Assembly: GCF_001426545.1 (NCBI RefSeq)
Contig: NZ_LMEZ01000001.1
Location: forward strand, 1,116,506-1,180,505
DNA length: 64,000 bases
Direction of reading: 5' to 3'
From: Mycobacterium sp. Root135
GTDB taxonomy: Bacteria > Actinomycetota > Actinomycetes > Mycobacteriales > Mycobacteriaceae
Shown: piece by piece, positions 53,322 to 62,066 of the stretch
Layout of the letters: every line of letters begins with the position of its first letter
Position numbering within the stretch: position 1 is the stretch's first letter
Program-made: the position numbers and the translations under genes
Notes under the pieces: generated by a model
What the model saw: only the letters and a program-made list of their open reading frames with translations
The model's database searches: none
Told to the model about the DNA's origin: nothing

Positions 53322-55022
53322 TCAGTCCTGCGCGTCATGTCCGGGGACGGGGGTGGGCTGCCACGCCCACGGCGTCGCGGCCGTCCGAGGAAAGAGCAGG
53401 TCCACGAACGCCTGCGCCGTCGGCCGCGGTTCGTGATTGGCCAACCCGGGGCGTTCGTTCGCCTCGATGAAGACGTACTCATCGCCTTCGACGGACGGCA
53501 CGATCAGGTCGATCCCCGTGACCGGGATGCCGATCGCGTCGGCCGCGTCGACCGCGACCTTGGCGAGAACCGGATTCAAGTCGTCCGTCACGTCGCGGAT
53601 GGTGCCGCCGGTGTGCAGATTGGCCGTACGCCGCACCGTCAGCCGCTCGTTGAGCGGCAGCACGTCGTCGAGGTCGAAACCCGCCTCGCGCACGGTCTCG
53701 ACGGTGAGGTCGTCGACGGGAATCACCGACTCGCCGTGGGTCGCCGCCGCACGGCGGCGGCTTTGCGCCTCGACGAGTTGCCGGATGGAGTGGTCACCGC
53801 TGCCGACGACCTCGGGTGGGCGTCGCAGCGCCGCGGCGATCACCTTGCCGTTGATGACGACGATGCGCAGATCCTCACCGGGACAAAGCTCTTCGAGCAG
53901 GACGTCGGGGCACTGCTCGGCGGCGAACTCGACGGCGCGGTCCAGGTCCTCGGGCCGCGTCACGCCGACGGTGATGCCCGCGCCCTGTTCGCCGCGGACG
54001 GGCTTCACCACCACCGACCCCACCTCCCTAAGGAACTCGTGGTCCTCGTCGGAGAAGGTGACCGAATGCCCCTTGGGCACCCTGATTCCCGCTTCGGCGA
54101 CGACGCGGCGGGCGACGCGCTTGTCGTCGCACCGGCTCATCGCGACGGCGTTGGTCAGCTCGGACAGCGACTCCCGCGTCACGACGCTGGTGCCGCCGTG
54201 GGTGAGCTTGAGGTAGCCGCCCTTGGCGTCGAGCACCTGCACGGCGATGCCCCGCAGGATCGCTTCGTCGGCGATGATGCGGGCGTAGGGGTTGAGCTGC
54301 GACAGTTCTTCTTCGGACTTGGCTGGCGCGAAGAGCTTTTCGTTGATCGCGTTCTTGCGCTTGATGCCGAGGACGGGCACGCGGATGAAGCCCATCCGCT
54401 CGTACAGTGCGATCGCGCCTTCGTTGTCGTGCAGCACCGACAGGTCCATCTGACGGCGTCCGCGCCGGATGAACTCCTCGATGAGCGACCGGACGAGCAG
54501 TCCCCCGACCCCCGGCCGGGACACCGTCGGGTCCACCGCCAGACACCAAAGGCTGGAACCGTTCTCGTCGTCGCCGAACAGTTGGGCGTGGTCGATGCCG
54601 GTGACGGTGCCGACGACGGCGCCCGTGTCGTCGTCGGTGACGACCAGATACACCATGTGTGGCTCGTGCTGGCTGTTGTTCCACATCAGGTCGACGTCGG
54701 CGGGGACCATGCGGCACTGCAGGTAGATCTGGTTGATCGCGGCGCAGTCCTCGACCGTCGCAACCGAGCGCACCGACAGACCGGGGACCGGGGCGGGCTC
54801 GTAGTCCAACGGCTTCGTCAGATCGATCCGGTAGGTGAAGCTCGGGTCGATGAAGAACTCCTGCGGGTGCAGGGCGACGAAGACGTGCGGGGCGTCGAGG
54901 TACATCCCGATGTCGCGCCGCCCGCTTGCTTCGGCGCGGAGTGCGGTGCCGAACTGTTCGGGATCCTCACACGTCTGCCCGAACACCAGGCGCCCCCAGC
55001 CGAGGTCCTGGACCACCGTCAT
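53322..55022 (-). CDS. ngg: N-acetylglutaminylglutamine synthetase (GNAT plus ATP-grasp)
   Basis: A 566-residue two-domain enzyme. The N-terminal half is a GNAT acetyltransferase (SSLWCLAVDPTVSRPGVGGLLVRSLIEEF with the acetyl-CoA loop, and LHDNEGAIALYERMGF). The C-terminal half is an ATP-grasp ligase (VVKPVRGEQGAGITVGV, LLEELCPGEDLRIVVINGKVIAAALRR, and GIDLIVPS with FIEANERPGLANHEP). This fusion makes N-acetyl-glutaminyl-glutamine from two glutamines and acetyl-CoA, as described for asnO-ngg in Sinorhizobium and Pseudomonas. ATG 55022 is used; a GTG at 55028 overlaps the asnO stop (GTGA) and is an equal alternative. Confidence 0.92.
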   Translation of the reverse strand: MTVVQDLGWGRLVFGQTCEDPEQFGTALRAEASGRRDIGMYLDAPHVFVALHPQEFFIDPSFTYRIDLTKPLDYEPAPVPGLSVRSVATVEDCAAINQIYLQCRMVPADVDLMWNNSQHEPHMVYLVVTDDDTGAVVGTVTGIDHAQLFGDDENGSSLWCLAVDPTVSRPGVGGLLVRSLIEEFIRRGRRQMDLSVLHDNEGAIALYERMGFIRVPVLGIKRKNAINEKLFAPAKSEEELSQLNPYARIIADEAILRGIAVQVLDAKGGYLKLTHGGTSVVTRESLSELTNAVAMSRCDDKRVARRVVAEAGIRVPKGHSVTFSDEDHEFLREVGSVVVKPVRGEQGAGITVGVTRPEDLDRAVEFAAEQCPDVLLEELCPGEDLRIVVINGKVIAAALRRPPEVVGSGDHSIRQLVEAQSRRRAAATHGESVIPVDDLTVETVREAGFDLDDVLPLNERLTVRRTANLHTGGTIRDVTDDLNPVLAKVAVDAADAIGIPVTGIDLIVPSVEGDEYVFIEANERPGLANHEPRPTAQAFVDLLFPRTAATPWAWQPTPVPGHDAQD

Positions 55023-55024
55023 GG

Positions 55025-56836
55025 TCACTTGACCCCGTCGACGTGGCGGGCCAGCCAGAGTTCCAACAAACCGATCTGCCACAACGGGTTTCCGCGCAGC
55101 GGCGTCAGGTTCCCGTTGGGGTCGGCAAGCATCCGGTCGACCGCGGCGGGTGCGAACAGTCCACGGTCACGGGCGGCGGAACTCTGCAAGGCGTCCTTCA
55201 CCAGGTCGAGGTACGGCCCCTGGAGGTGCTTGAGCGCAGGAACCGGGAAGTACCCCTTGGGCCGGTCGATGACCTCGTGGGGGATCACCTTGCGGGCCGC
55301 CTCCTTGAGGACGCCCTTGCCGTCGTAGGCGGTCTTGAGCTCCGGCGGGCACGTCGCGGCGAGCTCGACGAGCTCGTGGTCGAGGAACGGCACCCGGCCC
55401 TCCAACCCCCACGCCATCGTCATGTTGTCGACGCGCTTGACCGGGTCGTCGACGAGCATCACCGTGGTGTCCAGCCGCAGGGCGCGGTCGGTGGCGGTGG
55501 CGGCGCCCGGGTGGGCGAAGTGGTCGCGGACGAACTCACCGGCGACGTCGGCGTCGAGATGCCAGGCAGGAGAAAGCAATTCGTCGAGACCGGCGTGGTC
55601 GCGGTCGAAGAACGCCGTGCGATAGCGCCCGAGCGCGGCGTCGACGTCGTCGTTCGCGGCGTGCGCCATCGGCGGGTACCAGTGGTAGCCGGCGAAGATC
55701 TCGTCGGCACCCTGGCCGGACTGCACCACCTTGACGTGCTTGCTGACCTCCTGGGACAGCAGGTAGAAGGCGACGCAGTCGTGGCTCACCATCGGCTCGC
55801 TCATCGCGCCGATGGTGTCGGTCAGCGCGGGCAACATGCGGGCGGTGTCGATGCGGATCTGGTGGTGGTCGGTGCCGTAATGCCTGGCGATGACGTCGGA
55901 GTACTTGAACTCGTCGCCCTCCTCACCGCCTGCGGCCTCGAAGCCGATGGAGAAGGTCGCCAGCCCGTGCTGGCCGGCCTCGGCCAGGAGCCCGACGATC
56001 AGGCTGGAGTCCAGACCGCCGGACAACAGGCACCCGACGGGGACGTCGGCGACGAGGCGTCGTTCGACCGCAGTCCTGAGCGAGCCGAGGATCGCCTCCT
56101 GCCAGTCGACCTCCGACCAGTTGGCGCGTTCGGCGGAGCGCTCGAACACCGGCTCCCAGTAGGTGTGCGTCGTCCTGGTGCCGTCTGGCTCGATGCGCAT
56201 GATGGTGCCCGGCTCGAGCTTGCGAACGCCCTTGAGGATGGTCCGTGGCGCTGGCACGACGGAGTGGAAGCTCAGGTAGTGGTTGAGCGCGACCGGATCC
56301 AGGTCGGTGTCCACCCCGCCTGCGGCCACCAGGGCGGGCAGTGACGACGCGAACCGGATGGCGCCCGTGCCGCCACCCTCGTCGACCTCGCTCCAGTAGA
56401 GGGGTTTGACGCCGAGGCGGTCGCGGGCCAGCACGACCCGTCCGGTGGTGGTCTCGGCGACCGCGAAGGCGAACATTCCCTTGAGGTGGTCGACGACGCG
56501 TTCACCCCATTCCCGATAGCCCTTGAGGATGACCTCGGTGTCGCTGTGGGAGAAGAAGCGGTGGCCCTTGCCGAGCAGCTCTTGCCTGAGCTCGGGGTAG
56601 TTGTAGATGCAGCCGTTGAACGCGACGGTGAGGCCGAGTTCGGGGTCGTGCATGGGCTGGTGGCCGCTGCTCGACAGGTCGATGATCGCCAGCCTGCGGT
56701 GGCCGAAGGCAACTCCGCCGCTCGACCACGCACCGCCGCCGTCGGGACCGCGGGGCACCATGCAGTCCGTCATTGCGCCGATGGCAGCAAGATCGGCCGG
56801 GCGGCCCTTGGCTATTTCGCCGGCAATGCCACAAAT
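55025..56836 (-). CDS. asnO: N-acetylglutaminylglutamine amidotransferase (asparagine synthase-like), apparent ATT start
   Basis: A 603-residue class II glutamine amidotransferase/asparagine-synthase-type enzyme that amidates the C terminus of N-acetyl-Gln-Gln to give the osmolyte NAGGN. The glutaminase domain has the Cys nucleophile in CGIAGEIAKG and NGCIYNYPELR; the synthetase domain has the PP-loop SGGLDSS (272-278) and RVDNMTMAWGLEGRVPFLDHE. The Cys must be residue 2, which requires the ATT at 56836 as start codon; AAGGAG lies nine bases upstream of it. The frame is open to an ATG at 56902, but that would bury the Cys at residue 24. First gene of the NAGGN operon, divergent from a carboxypeptidase gene. 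Confidence 0.9.
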   Translation of the reverse strand: MCGIAGEIAKGRPADLAAIGAMTDCMVPRGPDGGGAWSSGGVAFGHRRLAIIDLSSSGHQPMHDPELGLTVAFNGCIYNYPELRQELLGKGHRFFSHSDTEVILKGYREWGERVVDHLKGMFAFAVAETTTGRVVLARDRLGVKPLYWSEVDEGGGTGAIRFASSLPALVAAGGVDTDLDPVALNHYLSFHSVVPAPRTILKGVRKLEPGTIMRIEPDGTRTTHTYWEPVFERSAERANWSEVDWQEAILGSLRTAVERRLVADVPVGCLLSGGLDSSLIVGLLAEAGQHGLATFSIGFEAAGGEEGDEFKYSDVIARHYGTDHHQIRIDTARMLPALTDTIGAMSEPMVSHDCVAFYLLSQEVSKHVKVVQSGQGADEIFAGYHWYPPMAHAANDDVDAALGRYRTAFFDRDHAGLDELLSPAWHLDADVAGEFVRDHFAHPGAATATDRALRLDTTVMLVDDPVKRVDNMTMAWGLEGRVPFLDHELVELAATCPPELKTAYDGKGVLKEAARKVIPHEVIDRPKGYFPVPALKHLQGPYLDLVKDALQSSAARDRGLFAPAAVDRMLADPNGNLTPLRGNPLWQIGLLELWLARHVDGVK

Positions 56837-56969
56837 GGTGATCGACTCCTTGGTCGTGTCAGTGGGTGGTTGGGGGTTCGCGAGCGGCCCATGGGTAGCC
56901 AAAGTGCGCGGCCGTCAAACACCACCGTGGCCCGGGTCACCCCAGCGGCGGTCAGTAGGCTCGGCGGCC

Positions 56970-57857
56970 ATGGTTCGGCTCTTCGGCGCCATCGCGGTTT
57001 CCATCGCGGCGCTCCTCCCCTGCTCACTGGTGTTCGACACCGCCGTCGCCGCGGCTGACGTCGACGTCGCCCCGGTCGGCGCCGCCCGGATTCCCTCCGG
57101 ACCGGCGCCTGCCTGGATCGTCGCCGACCTCGACTCCGGTCAGATCCTCGCCGGCCGCGACGAGTACGTCACCCATCCACCCGCCAGCACCATCAAGGTG
57201 TTGCTGGCGCTGGTAGTCCTCGACGAGCTGCCGCTCGACGCCTCGGTGGTCGCCACCCAGGCCGACGCCTCGGCGGAGTGCAACTGCGTCGGGGTGACGG
57301 CTGGCCACGTCTACACCACCCAGGAGCTGCTCGACGGGCTGCTGCTGGTCTCCGGCAACGACGCCGCGAACACCCTGGCGCACATGCTTGGCGGCACCGA
57401 TGTGGCCGTGGCCAAGATGAACGCCAAGGCGCTGCAGCTCGGCGCCACCGGGACCCGCGCCGGCTCGCCGTCCGGCCTGGACGGGCCGGGTGTCGACGGG
57501 TACACGACACCGCACGACCTGGCCGTCCTGTTCCGCGCGGCGCTGCAGAACCCGGTGTTCACCGCGATCACGTCGTCGCCAACTGCGACGTTCCCCGGCG
57601 CCAACGGGCCCGTCACGCTGTTCAACCAGGACGAGTTGCTGGGCCGCTACCCGGGCATGCTCGGCGGCAAGACCGGGTTCACCGACCCCGCCCGCAAGAC
57701 GTTCGTCGGCGCCGCTGCGCGCGACGGCAAGCGGCTGGTGGTCGCGATGATGTACGGCCTCGTCGTCGAGGGTGGGCCGACCTACTGGGATCAGGCCTCC
57801 GGCCTGCTCGACTGGGGCTTCGCTCAGGACGAATCAGCGGGGATCGGCACGCTGTAG
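56970..57857 (+). CDS. dacB2: D-alanyl-D-alanine carboxypeptidase (DacB2-like), copy 1
   Basis: A 295-residue penicillin-binding protein of the S11 family with a signal peptide (about residues 1-27). The three active-site motifs are intact: SxxK in PASTIKVLLALVV (about 72), SGN in LLLVSGNDAANTL (about 130) and KTG in LGGKTGFTDPARK (about 233). It removes the terminal D-Ala of peptidoglycan stem peptides. The C-terminal membrane-anchor helix of classical DacA proteins is not obvious. Position after the Rv2910c-like gene fits Rv2911 (dacB2). Followed 146 bases later by a paralogue. Confidence 0.93.
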   Translation: MVRLFGAIAVSIAALLPCSLVFDTAVAAADVDVAPVGAARIPSGPAPAWIVADLDSGQILAGRDEYVTHPPASTIKVLLALVVLDELPLDASVVATQADASAECNCVGVTAGHVYTTQELLDGLLLVSGNDAANTLAHMLGGTDVAVAKMNAKALQLGATGTRAGSPSGLDGPGVDGYTTPHDLAVLFRAALQNPVFTAITSSPTATFPGANGPVTLFNQDELLGRYPGMLGGKTGFTDPARKTFVGAAARDGKRLVVAMMYGLVVEGGPTYWDQASGLLDWGFAQDESAGIGTL

Positions 57858-57887
57858 AACGGTGCGCCTAGAACGCCGAAAGTACGG

Positions 57888-57922
57888 TTGTTGACGCGAC
57901 ACGCCGAGGTCGGCGTCAACAA
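57888..57922 (+). terminator. 10-bp inverted repeat between the two carboxypeptidase genes, possible terminator
   Basis: TTGTTGACGC (57888-57897) and GCGTCAACAA (57913-57922) are perfectly complementary, with a 15-base spacer that itself contains ACGCCG/CGGCGT. It starts 31 bases after the first carboxypeptidase stop. There is no T-run, so it is either a mycobacterial-type hairpin terminator or an operator for the second gene. Confidence 0.5.
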
Positions 57923-58003
57923 GCGGAGTGTCGGCGAGCGAACGAGACGCGACGGAGACCTGATCGCGCGCAGGACGAGTTCTTCGCTCCATACGCTCAC
58001 GGC

Positions 58004-58828
58004 GTGCGAAGACTGTTCGCGGCGACAGTCCTCGCCCTCACCTCGGCGCTGACGGCGCCGCTGGCATCGGCGCTCCCCGATGCCGCGCCGGCGGGAGCGG
58101 TCGTCGCCCCGCCCGACGGTCCCGCGCAAGCCTGGCTGGTCGCCGACATGGACACCGGCCGCATCCTGGCCGCGAAGAATCCGACCGGTTCCTACGCCCC
58201 GGCGAGCACCATCAAGACGCTGCTGGCGCTCGTCGTCGTGGACCACCTCAACCCGAATTCCTTTGCCAGGGCCAATGCCTCGCACGACCGCGTCGAATGC
58301 TCGTGCGTCGGCCTGACACCCGGCCAGCCCTACACCACCCGCCAGCTGCTCGAGGGTCTGCTGATGGTGTCGGGCAATGACGCGGCCAACATGCTGGCCG
58401 ACATGCTCGGAGGTCAACGGGCCGCCGTCGCGAGAATGAACGCCAAGGCCCAGCAATTGGGCGCACGCAGCACCAGGGCGGGGTCGCCGTCGGGACTCGA
58501 CGGGCCGGGGTGGGAATCCTCCACCACACCGTTCGACCTGGCGCTGATCTTCCGTGCGGCCCTGGCCAACCCGGTGCTCGCCACCATCCTTCGCCAGCCG
58601 ACGGCGCAGTTCCCCGGCAAGACGCTTACCGCTCAGAACGAGCTGCTTGCCCGCTATCCCGGTGACCTCGGCGGCAAGACCGGCTTCACCAGCCTTGCGC
58701 GCAAGACGTATGTGGGTGCCGCACAACGCGGAAACCGTCGCCTGGTTGTCGTGCAGATGTACGGCACCGGTGATCTGTACCCGCAAGCGGTCGGCCTGCT
58801 CGACTGGGGCTTCAGCCAGCCGGCGTGA
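58004..58828 (+). CDS. D-alanyl-D-alanine carboxypeptidase, copy 2 (tandem paralogue)
   Basis: A 274-residue S11-family protein, similar to the upstream copy along its length. The signal peptide spans about residues 1-24. Active-site motifs are APASTIKTLLALVV, MVSGNDAANMLADML and LGGKTGFTSLARKTYVG. VECSCVGLTPGQPYTTRQLLEGLL and RAGSPSGLDGPG are shared almost exactly with copy 1, which indicates a tandem duplication. The start is a GTG at 58004 that sits directly before the signal sequence. It ends eight bases from the convergent amidohydrolase gene. Confidence 0.9.
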   Translation: MRRLFAATVLALTSALTAPLASALPDAAPAGAVVAPPDGPAQAWLVADMDTGRILAAKNPTGSYAPASTIKTLLALVVVDHLNPNSFARANASHDRVECSCVGLTPGQPYTTRQLLEGLLMVSGNDAANMLADMLGGQRAAVARMNAKAQQLGARSTRAGSPSGLDGPGWESSTTPFDLALIFRAALANPVLATILRQPTAQFPGKTLTAQNELLARYPGDLGGKTGFTSLARKTYVGAAQRGNRRLVVVQMYGTGDLYPQAVGLLDWGFSQPA

Positions 58829-58836
58829 GCCCGACG

Positions 58837-60531
58837 TCAGTGACAGTGCACGTGCTGAGTTGCCGTGCCCGCGCTGACGGGATCCTCCGGCAGCTCCGGC
58901 CCGATCCGGTCGACGAGTGCGCCCGCGGAGTGGACGGTCTTTCCGCCGACCATGGTCAGCTCGGCGTGCTGGTCGAGCAGCCCGGTCGGTGACTGCTCGT
59001 GGCCGTACAGATCACCGGACCACACCACCAGGTCGGCCAGCATGCCGACCGCGATCCGACCCCGGTCGTTCTCGAGGTGCCAGGCGCGGGCGCCGTGGAC
59101 CGTATACGCCTCCAGAGCCCGGTCGAAGCCGACGCGCTCGTCAGGCGTCCACGAATCCGATCCGTCGAGTCCGGCCCGGGTGGCGGCCGAGTAGACGCCG
59201 ACCAGCGGATCCATCTCACCGACCTGCCAGTCACTCGAAAAGGCAACCGTCGCACCGGAATCGAGGAGGCTACGGAACCGCCACGCGCGGTTCCACCGCC
59301 GCTCGCCCACGTTCTCCATCCAGGTACCGGCGACCAGATCCGGCGAACAGTGCCGAGGCTGCATGGCCGCGGTTACCCCCAACGCCCGGAAGCGTGGCAG
59401 GTCGTCGGGATGCAGGCACTCGACGTGCACGATGCCGTGCCGGCGGTCGCGCGTTCCGTTGGCCCTGGCGGCCTGCTCGATCGCGTCGAGCGTCAGCCGG
59501 ATCCCAGCGTCGCCGGTGGCATGGGTGTGGGTCTGGAAGCCCATCCGGTCGAGTTCGCCCAGCACGCCGACCAATTCGCGCCCGGGATAGCTGGGACGCC
59601 CGCGAACGCCGGGCCGATTGGCATACTCCTCGAGCATCAGCGCCGTGTGCGGCTCGATCACGTCGTCGGCGTACAGCTTCACCGGGCCGAGCCGCAGCAT
59701 CGGGTCGGCGCCGGCACCGTCCACGGCGTCGCGAAGGCGCTGACGGAAGCCGCCGTCGGCACCCACCGGATGGAACAGCGCTGCGATCACCCGTGAGGTC
59801 AGGACGCCCTCGGCCAAAGCGCGCTCGAACAGCGGCAACTCGGCAAGCGGCACCTGGGGTTCGACCACGGTGGTGATTCCCAGCGCGGTGGCCATCCGCA
59901 TGCTGGACCGGAGCTTGCGGTACCGGCGTTCCGGCGAGTACATCGGGATGTCGGCCTGCAGTGCGGCGAGGCCAGCCTCCGTCATCGCGCTGGTGTAGAA
60001 GTCGGTCACCCAGCCGGTCGGCTCGCCCGACTCGTCGCGTTCGGGGCGTCCCCATGCGACGTCGACGCCATTCGCGATGCCGAGCACGGCGAGTGCGGCG
60101 CGGTTGAGCCAGACCGAGTGCTGGTCATAGGTGGTGACGAAGATGGGCTTGTCGGTGAGCCCGTCGAGGTCGGCGGCATTGGGACGCCGACCCTCGACGA
60201 TCGAATACACCGCGTTCTCGGCACAGATCCACCCGAGATCGGTTCGGCGCGTGGAGAATTCACCGATTCGTCGGCGCACCTCGATGAGATCGTGGGCGCC
60301 TTCGAGGGATACCGCGTCCTCGTCGAAGCCCAAGAGCAGGTGGTTGTGGCCGTCGACGATGCCGGGGGTGATCAACCGGCCCGGCGCCTCGATACGGCGC
60401 GCTGCGACCGGTGCGTCCGCCGCGGTTCCGACGTAGCTGATCCGCCCGTCGGTGACGCCGACCGCTTCGGCCCACGGCGCTGCGGCGTCGAACGTGCGGA
60501 CGCGCGCCCCGGTGAGGAGGAGATCGGTCAT
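58837..60531 (-). CDS. Amidohydrolase family protein (YtcJ-like)
   Basis: A 564-residue metal-dependent hydrolase of the amidohydrolase superfamily, YtcJ/amidohydrolase_3 type. The metal-site motif is PGIVDGHNHLLLGF, further ligand histidines are in HTHATGDAGIRLTLDAIEQ and GIVHVECLHPDDLPRF, and the final Asp in VAFSSDWQVGEMDPL. The N-terminal DLLLTGARVRTFD and C-terminal GRIAVGMLADLVVWSGD strands form the usual composite beta-sandwich. Substrates are N-acyl or formyl amides in known relatives. The ATG at 60531 overlaps the stop of the upstream permease gene (ATGA). A long open frame beyond this start is a shadow. Confidence 0.9.
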   Translation of the reverse strand: MTDLLLTGARVRTFDAAAPWAEAVGVTDGRISYVGTAADAPVAARRIEAPGRLITPGIVDGHNHLLLGFDEDAVSLEGAHDLIEVRRRIGEFSTRRTDLGWICAENAVYSIVEGRRPNAADLDGLTDKPIFVTTYDQHSVWLNRAALAVLGIANGVDVAWGRPERDESGEPTGWVTDFYTSAMTEAGLAALQADIPMYSPERRYRKLRSSMRMATALGITTVVEPQVPLAELPLFERALAEGVLTSRVIAALFHPVGADGGFRQRLRDAVDGAGADPMLRLGPVKLYADDVIEPHTALMLEEYANRPGVRGRPSYPGRELVGVLGELDRMGFQTHTHATGDAGIRLTLDAIEQAARANGTRDRRHGIVHVECLHPDDLPRFRALGVTAAMQPRHCSPDLVAGTWMENVGERRWNRAWRFRSLLDSGATVAFSSDWQVGEMDPLVGVYSAATRAGLDGSDSWTPDERVGFDRALEAYTVHGARAWHLENDRGRIAVGMLADLVVWSGDLYGHEQSPTGLLDQHAELTMVGGKTVHSAGALVDRIGPELPEDPVSAGTATQHVHCH

Positions 60532-61964
60532 CGGTCGGCCTCCTCGTCGTGGACCTCGAGCAGCAGCAGATGGGTGCCGGCGCGGCTGCGCAGATACCCG
60601 AAGTAGTACAGGTACCCGGCCGCGACGATGCCGACGGCGATGCCCAGACTTGGCCACTGGGTGGGGTCGAGCAGTCCCATTACGAAGATCGCCGCGATCG
60701 CGACGAGCGCGACGACGGGCGGCAGCGGCCAGAGCGGCATCGAATAGCCGGTCCGGCCCGACGTGCGCCGCATCACGATCGCCGACAGCGCGATGAACCC
60801 ATAGCTGAAGGCCAGCGTCGACCCCGTGGCGTTGAGCAGGAGGTCCACGGGAATCAGGCATCCGCCGACGGCGAACACGCCCATCACGAGGGTGGCCACC
60901 CACGGCATCTTGGCGGTCTCCGAGACCCGGGTGAGGGGCGCGGCGATCGCCTGCGGCAGGGCTTGGTCGCGAGCCGCCGCGAACAGCAGTCGGCCGGACT
61001 GCAGGGCGATAGCGATGATGGCGTTGACGATCGCCAGTGCGATCGAGACGAAGACGAAGACGGTGACGGCATGACCGGCGCGCTCGTCGAGGAACGCCTC
61101 GACCGGCAGGTCCGCGCCGAAGAGATCCGCGAGTGAACCGGTACCGAGAAGGATCGCGGTCAGCGGGATGATCTCCGCGAGAATGGTGATGACCGCACTC
61201 CACAACACCGCTCTGGCGATGGTGCGTCGGGCGTTCTTCGTCTCCTCGGCGAAGTACACCGCACCGCCATATCCGTTGAACGAGAAGATCCCCTGGGTGA
61301 CGGCGATGACCAGCCCGGCGATGCCCAGCGGCGCCAGACCACCGGTGGCGGCGTCGAGGGCCTGCGGGTCGAACAATGCGGTGATCGGTCGTTCGACGTG
61401 CACCAGACCGAGAATCGAGAGCAGTGCGAGCGCGGCCATCTCGATGAACAGGAATGCTCCAGTCACCCAGGCATTGGTCCGGATGTTGAGGCACGCGGTT
61501 CCCGTGGCCAGCAGCGTGACGACGACGGCCGTCCACACCGGGTCCAGTCCGCCGATCGCGACGCCCAGGTAGTCCGCCACCCCTAGCGCGAAGACCGCCA
61601 CTATTAGGGGCAGGGTAACCAACCCGACGAAGAAGACGGCCACTCCGGCGGATGGTCCGAGGGTACGACTTACCAGCGAGTAGTCGCCGCCGGCGACCGG
61701 ATGGCGCGATGCCAGCTCGGCGTAGCAGTAGGCGATGAGGATGCTGATCACGCCTGCGATGGCGAAGCCCCAGAACACGCCAGTGCCATAGGCACCGAGT
61801 GCGGCACCTCCCAGCACGAAGACGCTGGAGGCGGGCGAGATTCCGGACAACGTGATGAGCACGTTGCCGCCGACTCCCAGTGACCGGGACAGCGTTCCGT
61901 CGTAGGTCGGCGCGTCGGCTGGAGGCGATGTGTCGGCCGCGGTCGGCGGCGTCGCGTGGGTCAT
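60528..61964 (-). CDS. APC family amino acid permease
   Basis: A 478-residue transporter with about twelve membrane segments. The first helix region reads GVGGNVLITLSGISPASSVFVLGGAAL, with the short unwound substrate-binding motif of APC proteins, followed by ELASRHPVAGGDYSLVSRTLGP. It should import an amino acid or related compound that the coupled amidohydrolase then processes. Start ATG at 61964. It is divergent from a TetR gene across an 80-base region, so that regulator is the likely controller. Confidence 0.9.
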   Translation of the reverse strand: MTHATPPTAADTSPPADAPTYDGTLSRSLGVGGNVLITLSGISPASSVFVLGGAALGAYGTGVFWGFAIAGVISILIAYCYAELASRHPVAGGDYSLVSRTLGPSAGVAVFFVGLVTLPLIVAVFALGVADYLGVAIGGLDPVWTAVVVTLLATGTACLNIRTNAWVTGAFLFIEMAALALLSILGLVHVERPITALFDPQALDAATGGLAPLGIAGLVIAVTQGIFSFNGYGGAVYFAEETKNARRTIARAVLWSAVITILAEIIPLTAILLGTGSLADLFGADLPVEAFLDERAGHAVTVFVFVSIALAIVNAIIAIALQSGRLLFAAARDQALPQAIAAPLTRVSETAKMPWVATLVMGVFAVGGCLIPVDLLLNATGSTLAFSYGFIALSAIVMRRTSGRTGYSMPLWPLPPVVALVAIAAIFVMGLLDPTQWPSLGIAVGIVAAGYLYYFGYLRSRAGTHLLLLEVHDEEADR

Positions 61965-62035
61965 GTCGTGGTCCCCGTTGGTAGGGCCCGGGCTCGCCGG
62001 AATTCTTTGACGTTGTTGTCGAAGAATGATCAGGA

Positions 62036-62066
62036 GGTTGACATGTGACGTCGATTACTGTCAACC
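62036..62066. promoter_or_regulatory. 31-bp inverted repeat GGTTGACA-N15-TGTCAACC at the tetR start
   Basis: The 8-bp arms (62036-62043 and 62059-62066) are perfect. The left arm includes the end of the AGGAGG ribosome-binding site and the right arm lies inside the first codons if translation starts at GTG 62045. A bound repressor, or the equivalent RNA hairpin, would block expression of the regulator. Confidence 0.7.
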
